64,000 nt of DNA from Phocoena phocoena (taxonomy: Eukaryota > Chordata > Mammalia > Artiodactyla > Phocoenidae), in NCBI RefSeq assembly GCF_963924675.1, contig NC_089223.1, positions 6,460,881-6,524,880 of the forward strand. Reading direction: 5' to 3'. The notes under the pieces were generated by a model. That model had not been told where the DNA came from, did no database searches, and was given only the letters and a program-made list of their open reading frames with translations. The translations under genes and the position numbers were made by a program. Of the stretch, positions 60,476 through 64,000 are shown piece after piece. Position 1 is the first letter of the stretch; each line of letters begins with the position of its first letter.

Positions 60476-62609
60476 ACCTTACAAATGGAGAAGGAGTGAG
60501 ACGTGGAGATCACCTTCCTCCCCACAAATACATCAGAAATACATCTGCATGTGGAACAACTCCTACAGAACAACTACTGAACGCTGGCAGAAGACCTCAG
60601 ACCTCCCAAAAGGCAAGAAACTCCCCACGTAGCTGGGGAGGGCAAAAGAAAAAAGGAAAAACAGAGACAAAAGAATAGGGACGGGACCCGCACCTCTGGG
60701 AGGGAGCTGTGAAGGAGGAAAGGTTTCCACACACTAGGAGCCCCTCTGCGGGTGGAGACTGCGGGTGGTGGAGGGGGGGAGCTTTGGGGCTGCGGAGGAG
60801 ACCGCAGCCACAGGGGTGCGGAGGGCAAAGCGGAGAGATTCCCGCACAGAGGATCAGGGCCAACCGGCACTCACCAGCCCGAGAGGCTTGTCTGCTCACC
60901 CGCCGGGGTGGGCGGGGCTGGGAGCTGAGGCCCGGGCTTCAGAGGTAGGATCCCAGGGAGAGGACTGGGGTTGGCGGCGTGAACACAGCCTGAAGGGGTT
61001 AGTGAGCCACAGCTAGCCGGGAGGGAGTCCGGGGAAAAGTCTGGAGCTGCCGAAGAGGCGAGAGACCACTGTTTCGGGATGCGTGAAGAGAGGGGATTCA
61101 GAGCACCGCGTAAACGAGCTCCAGAGTTACGCACAAGCTGGGGCTATAAGCGCAGACACCAGAGACGGGCGTGAGACGCTAAGGCTGCTGCTGCCGCCCC
61201 CAAGAAGCCTGTGTGCGAGCACAGGTCACTGTCCACACTCCCCTCCCGGGAGCCTGTGCAGCCCGCCACTGCCAGGGTCCCGGGATCCAGGGACAACGTC
61301 CCCGGGAGAACACACGGAACACCACAGACTGTTGTAATATCACGCCTGCCTCAGCCGCCGCAAGCTTGCCCCACACTCCGTACCCCTCCCTCCCCCTGGC
61401 CTGAGTGAGCCATAGCCCCCTAATCAGCTGCTCCTTTAACCCCGTCCTGTCTGAGCAAAGAACAGACGCCCTCAGGCAACCTACATGCAGAGGCGGGGCC
61501 AAATCCAAAGCTGAGCCCCGGGAGCTGTGCGAACAAACACGAGAAAGGGAAACCTCTCCCAAGAGCCTCAGGAGCAGCGGATGAAATCTCCACAATCAAC
61601 TTGAGATACCCTGCATCTGTGGAATACCTGAATAGACAACAAATCATCCCAAATTGAGGAAGTGGACTGTGGGAGCAACTGTAGACTTGGCGTTTGCTTT
61701 CTGCATCTAATTTGTTTCTGCTTTTATGTTTATCTTAGTTTAGTATTTAGAGCTTATTATCATTGGTAGATTTCTTTATTGATTTGATTGCTCTCTTCCA
61801 TTTTTTTAAATCTTTTTATATATATATTCTTTCCTTTTTCCCTTTTTGTGAGTCTGTATGTGTATGCTTCTTTGTGTGATGTATCTGTATAACTTTGCTT
61901 TAATCATTTGTCTTAAGGTTCTGTCTGTCCATTTTTTGTTTGGGGTTTTTTTTAGTATACTTTTTAGCACTTCTTATCATTGGTACATTTGTTTTTTGGT
62001 TTGGTTGCTCTCTTAAGTTTTTTTGAAAAATTAAAAAATTTTTTTTACTTCAAGAACTTTATTTTATTTTACTTCTTTACTTCTTTTTTTTACCTCCCTT
62101 TTCTTCTAAGCCATATGTCTCACAAGGTCTTGGTACTCCAGCCGGGTGTCAGGCCTGAACCTCTGAGATAGGAACCGAGATCAGGACATTGGTCCACCAG
62201 AGACCTCCCGGCTCCAGGTAATATCAATTGGTGAAATGTCTCCCAGAGATTTACATCTCAACACCAAGGCCCAGCTCCACTCAACAACCAGCAAGCTCCA
62301 GTGCTGGACACCCTATGCCAAACAACTAGCAAGACAGCAACACAACCCCACCCATGAGCAGAGAGTCTGCCTAAAATCATAATAAAGTCACAGACACCCC
62401 AAAACACACAGCCAGACGCGGTCCTGCCCACCAGAAAGACAAGATCCACCCTCACCCACCAAAACACAGGCACCAGTCCCCTCCACCAGGAAGCCTACAC
62501 AACCCACTGAACCAACTTTACCCATGGGGGGCAGACACAAAAAAGAACAGGAACTATGAACCTGCAGAATGTGAAAAGGAGAATCTAAACACAGAAAATT
62601 AAGCAAAAT
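60476..62609 (+). promoter_or_regulatory. LINE-1 5' untranslated region with internal promoter area
   Basis: In LINE-1s this region carries the RNA polymerase II promoter. 60650-61560 is clearly GC-rich, with many CpGs (gtgcggagggcaaagcgga, cccgccggggtgggcgggg), unlike its surroundings. It turns T-rich at 61680-62100 and ends in a pyrimidine tract (62084-62107, ttttttacctcccttttctt ctaag) before ggtcttggtactccagccgg gtgtcagg. The copies at 14163 and 25883 lack about 60615-62125. The frames of 60-138 codons in the GC-rich part, on both strands, are by-products. Confidence 0.7.
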
Positions 62610-63505
62610 GAAAAGACAGAGAAATACACAGCAGATGAAGGAGCAGGTTAAAACCGACCAGACCAAACAAATAAACAAGAAATAGGCAGTCTACCTGGAA
62701 AATAATTCAAAGTAATGATAGTAAACAGGAACCAAAGTCTTAGAAATAGAATGGAGAAAATACAAGAAACGTTTAACAAGGACCTAGAAGAACTTAAGAG
62801 CAAAAAATGATGAACAACACAAGAAATGAAATTAAAAATTCTCTAGAAGGAATCAATAGCAGAATAACTGAGGCAGAAGAATGGATAAGTGACGTGGAAG
62901 ATAAAAGAGTGGAAATAATTACCACAGAGCAGAATAAAGAAAAAAGAATGAAAAGAATTGAGGACAATCTCAGAGACCTCTGGGACAATATTAAATGCAT
63001 GAACATTCAAATTATAGGAGTCTCAGAAAAAGAGAAAAAAAAAGGGACTGAGAAAATATCTGAAGAGATTACAGTGGAAAACTTCCCTAATATGGGAAAG
63101 GAAATAGTAAATCAAGTCCAAGAAGTGCAGAGAGTCCCATACAGGATGAATCCAAGGAGAAACACACCAAGACACATATTAATCAAACCATCAAAAATTA
63201 AATACAAAGAAAACATATTAAAGCAGCACGGAAAAGCAACAAATAACATACAAGGGAATCCCCATAAGGTTAACAGCTGATCTTTCAGCAGAAACTCTGC
63301 AAGCCAGAAAGGAGTAGCAGGATGCACTTAAAATGATGAAAGGGAAAAACCTACTACCAAGATGACTCTACCCAGCACGTATCTCATTCAGATTCGTTGG
63401 AGAAATTAAAGCCTTTACAGACAAGCAAAAGCTAAGAATTCAGCACCACCAGACCAGCTTCACAACAAATGCTAAAGGAACTTCTCTAGGCAGGAAACAC
63501 AACAG
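62610..63505 (+). pseudogene. LINE-1 ORF1 remnant
   Basis: The normal start at 62610 (MKRQRNTQQMKEQ) runs 25 codons to a stop. The main open piece, 62807-63280, has INSRITEAEEWISDVEDK (coiled coil end), KRMKRIEDNLRDLWDNIKCM and NIQIIGVSEKEKKKG (RNA-binding centre) and ITVENFPNMGKEIVNQ. A shift near 63225 throws the C-terminal domain (KPSKIKYKENIL and on) out of frame. It is the best-kept ORF1 centre in the window but not intact. Confidence 0.87.
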
Positions 63506-63644
63506 ACGGAAAAGACCTACGATAACACCCCAAAACAATTAAGAAAATGGTAATAGGAACACAAATATCAATAACTACCTTAAATATACATCAATTAAAT
63601 GCTCAAACCAAAAGATACAGACTGGTTGAATGGATACACACAAG

Positions 63645-63652
<8 letters not shown>

Positions 63653-63716
<64 letters not shown>
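63653..63716. repeat. (AT)32 microsatellite
   Basis: An uninterrupted AT run of 64 bases, preceded by acacacac. It sits where LINE-1 ORF2 normally has catatatatgctg, and so probably grew from that short tract. It separates the normal LINE-1 order from the rearranged part. Confidence 0.97.
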
Positions 63717-63718
<2 letters not shown>

Positions 63719-63721
63719 GCA

Positions 63722-63888
63722 AAAAGGAGACTCCAAACACAGAAAATTAAGCAAAATGAAAAGACAGAGAAATACACAGCAGATGAAGGAGCAGGTTAAA
63801 ACCGACCAGACCAAACAAATAAACAAGAAATAGGCAGTCTACCTGGAAAATAATTCAAAGTAATGATAGTAAACATGAACCAAAGTCT
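63722..63888 (+). repeat. Direct duplication of LINE-1 ORF1 start
   Basis: These 167 bases match 62574-62740 with about three mismatches and no gaps. They include the ORF1 start codon region. The copy ends caaagtct and runs directly into acaagagaccca, which is ORF2 text. Confidence 0.93.
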
Positions 63889-63902
63889 ACAAGAGACCCA
63901 CC

Positions 63903-64000
63903 AAGTTTTCCACTGAAGTTTTCCACTGTAATCTCTTCAGATATTTTCTCAGTCCCTTTTTTTTTCTCTTCTTCTTCTGGGACCCCTATAACTTGAAGGA
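63903..64000 (-). mobile_element. Inverted LINE-1 ORF1 fragment
   Basis: The complement reads ORF1 centre text (cttcaagttataggggtccc agaagaagaag, gggactgagaaaatatctga, gagattacagtggaaaactt), matching 63015-63083 with several differences. It starts with a doubled 13-base unit, aagttttccactg (63903-63915, 63916-63928), and continues past the window edge. Confidence 0.88.

Larger units (their letters stand above)
60470..64000 (+). mobile_element. Third long LINE-1, rearranged, runs off the window
   Basis: It starts near 60476 with a changed 5' end (accttacaaatggagaagga in place of accttcaagatggcagagga). It keeps a 5' untranslated region of about 2.1 kb, then ORF1 (62610-63505) and the first 90 bases or so of ORF2. 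There the (AT)n tract begins at 63653, followed by a repeated piece of ORF1 and an inverted ORF1 piece. The normal ORF2 is missing within the window. Confidence 0.85.

Noticed and set aside
60650..61600. GC-rich, CpG-rich block as a host-gene CpG island with coding frames on both strands
   Set aside because: It lies inside the LINE-1 5' untranslated region, between an element start at 60476 and ORF1 at 62610, so it is explained by the retrotransposon.
61420..61647. Reverse frame with some resemblance to a secreted peptide (cysteines, hydrophobic stretch)
   Set aside because: It lies antisense inside the same LINE-1 5' region, and no similar frame is expected to be translated.
63547..63833. 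Frames with long Ile-Tyr repeats
   Set aside because: They are translations of the (AT)32 microsatellite.

Overview
The window is mammalian nuclear DNA, almost certainly from a cetacean. The best evidence is a set of tRNA(Glu)-derived CHR-type SINEs. Their cores read cttccctggtggcgcagtgg, followed by a B box like ggttcgtgcccc and a 3' part like gagaggccacaacagtgaga. They sit beside several cetartiodactyl-type LINE-1 copies and much older mammalian repeats (L2, MIR, MaLR LTRs, Tigger). There is no bacterial or organelle signal, and I see no complete protein-coding gene. All repeat family names come from recognition by eye, without a repeat library.

Layout. 1-7.2 kb: mostly unrecognised DNA, an LTR-like element split by a SINE, and an old LINE-1 tail. 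7.2-14.1 kb: LINE-1 tails, a MIR split by a MaLR LTR, L2 pieces and a reverse-strand LINE-1 (11.3-13.0 kb). 14.1-20.5 kb: a near full-length LINE-1 inserted into an older LINE-1, with target-site repeats on both sides. 20.5-25.7 kb: LTR remnants, a short LINE-1 tail, L2 and an old LINE-1 fragment. 25.7-32.6 kb: a second long LINE-1, inserted in an old LTR and internally rearranged. 33-35.5 kb: a reverse-strand old LINE-1 with a repeat-rich 5' end. 35.5-54.1 kb: mostly unrecognised DNA with scattered SINEs, L2, MIR and a palindromic element. 54.1-54.6 kb: a Tigger-like element. 55.28-55.75 kb: the only convincing host-gene signal, a candidate 3'-terminal exon. 58.2-64 kb: MIR, LINE-1 tails and a third LINE-1 that keeps a long GC-rich 5' untranslated region and runs off the window in rearranged form.

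Nothing here looks like a new molecular system. The most interesting signals are structural. The LINE-1 at 25.7-32.6 kb has a duplicated endonuclease segment whose junction is patched with a 29-base inverted LINE-1 piece, a 44-base perfect copy of DNA from 4.5 kb upstream and a 28-base LINE-1 piece. The LINE-1 at the right edge has a 167-base internal duplication and an inversion next to a long (AT)n tract. Two of the three long LINE-1s lack about 1.5 kb of 5' untranslated region that the third keeps. The long LINE-1s carry stops or frameshifts and appear unable to move on their own.
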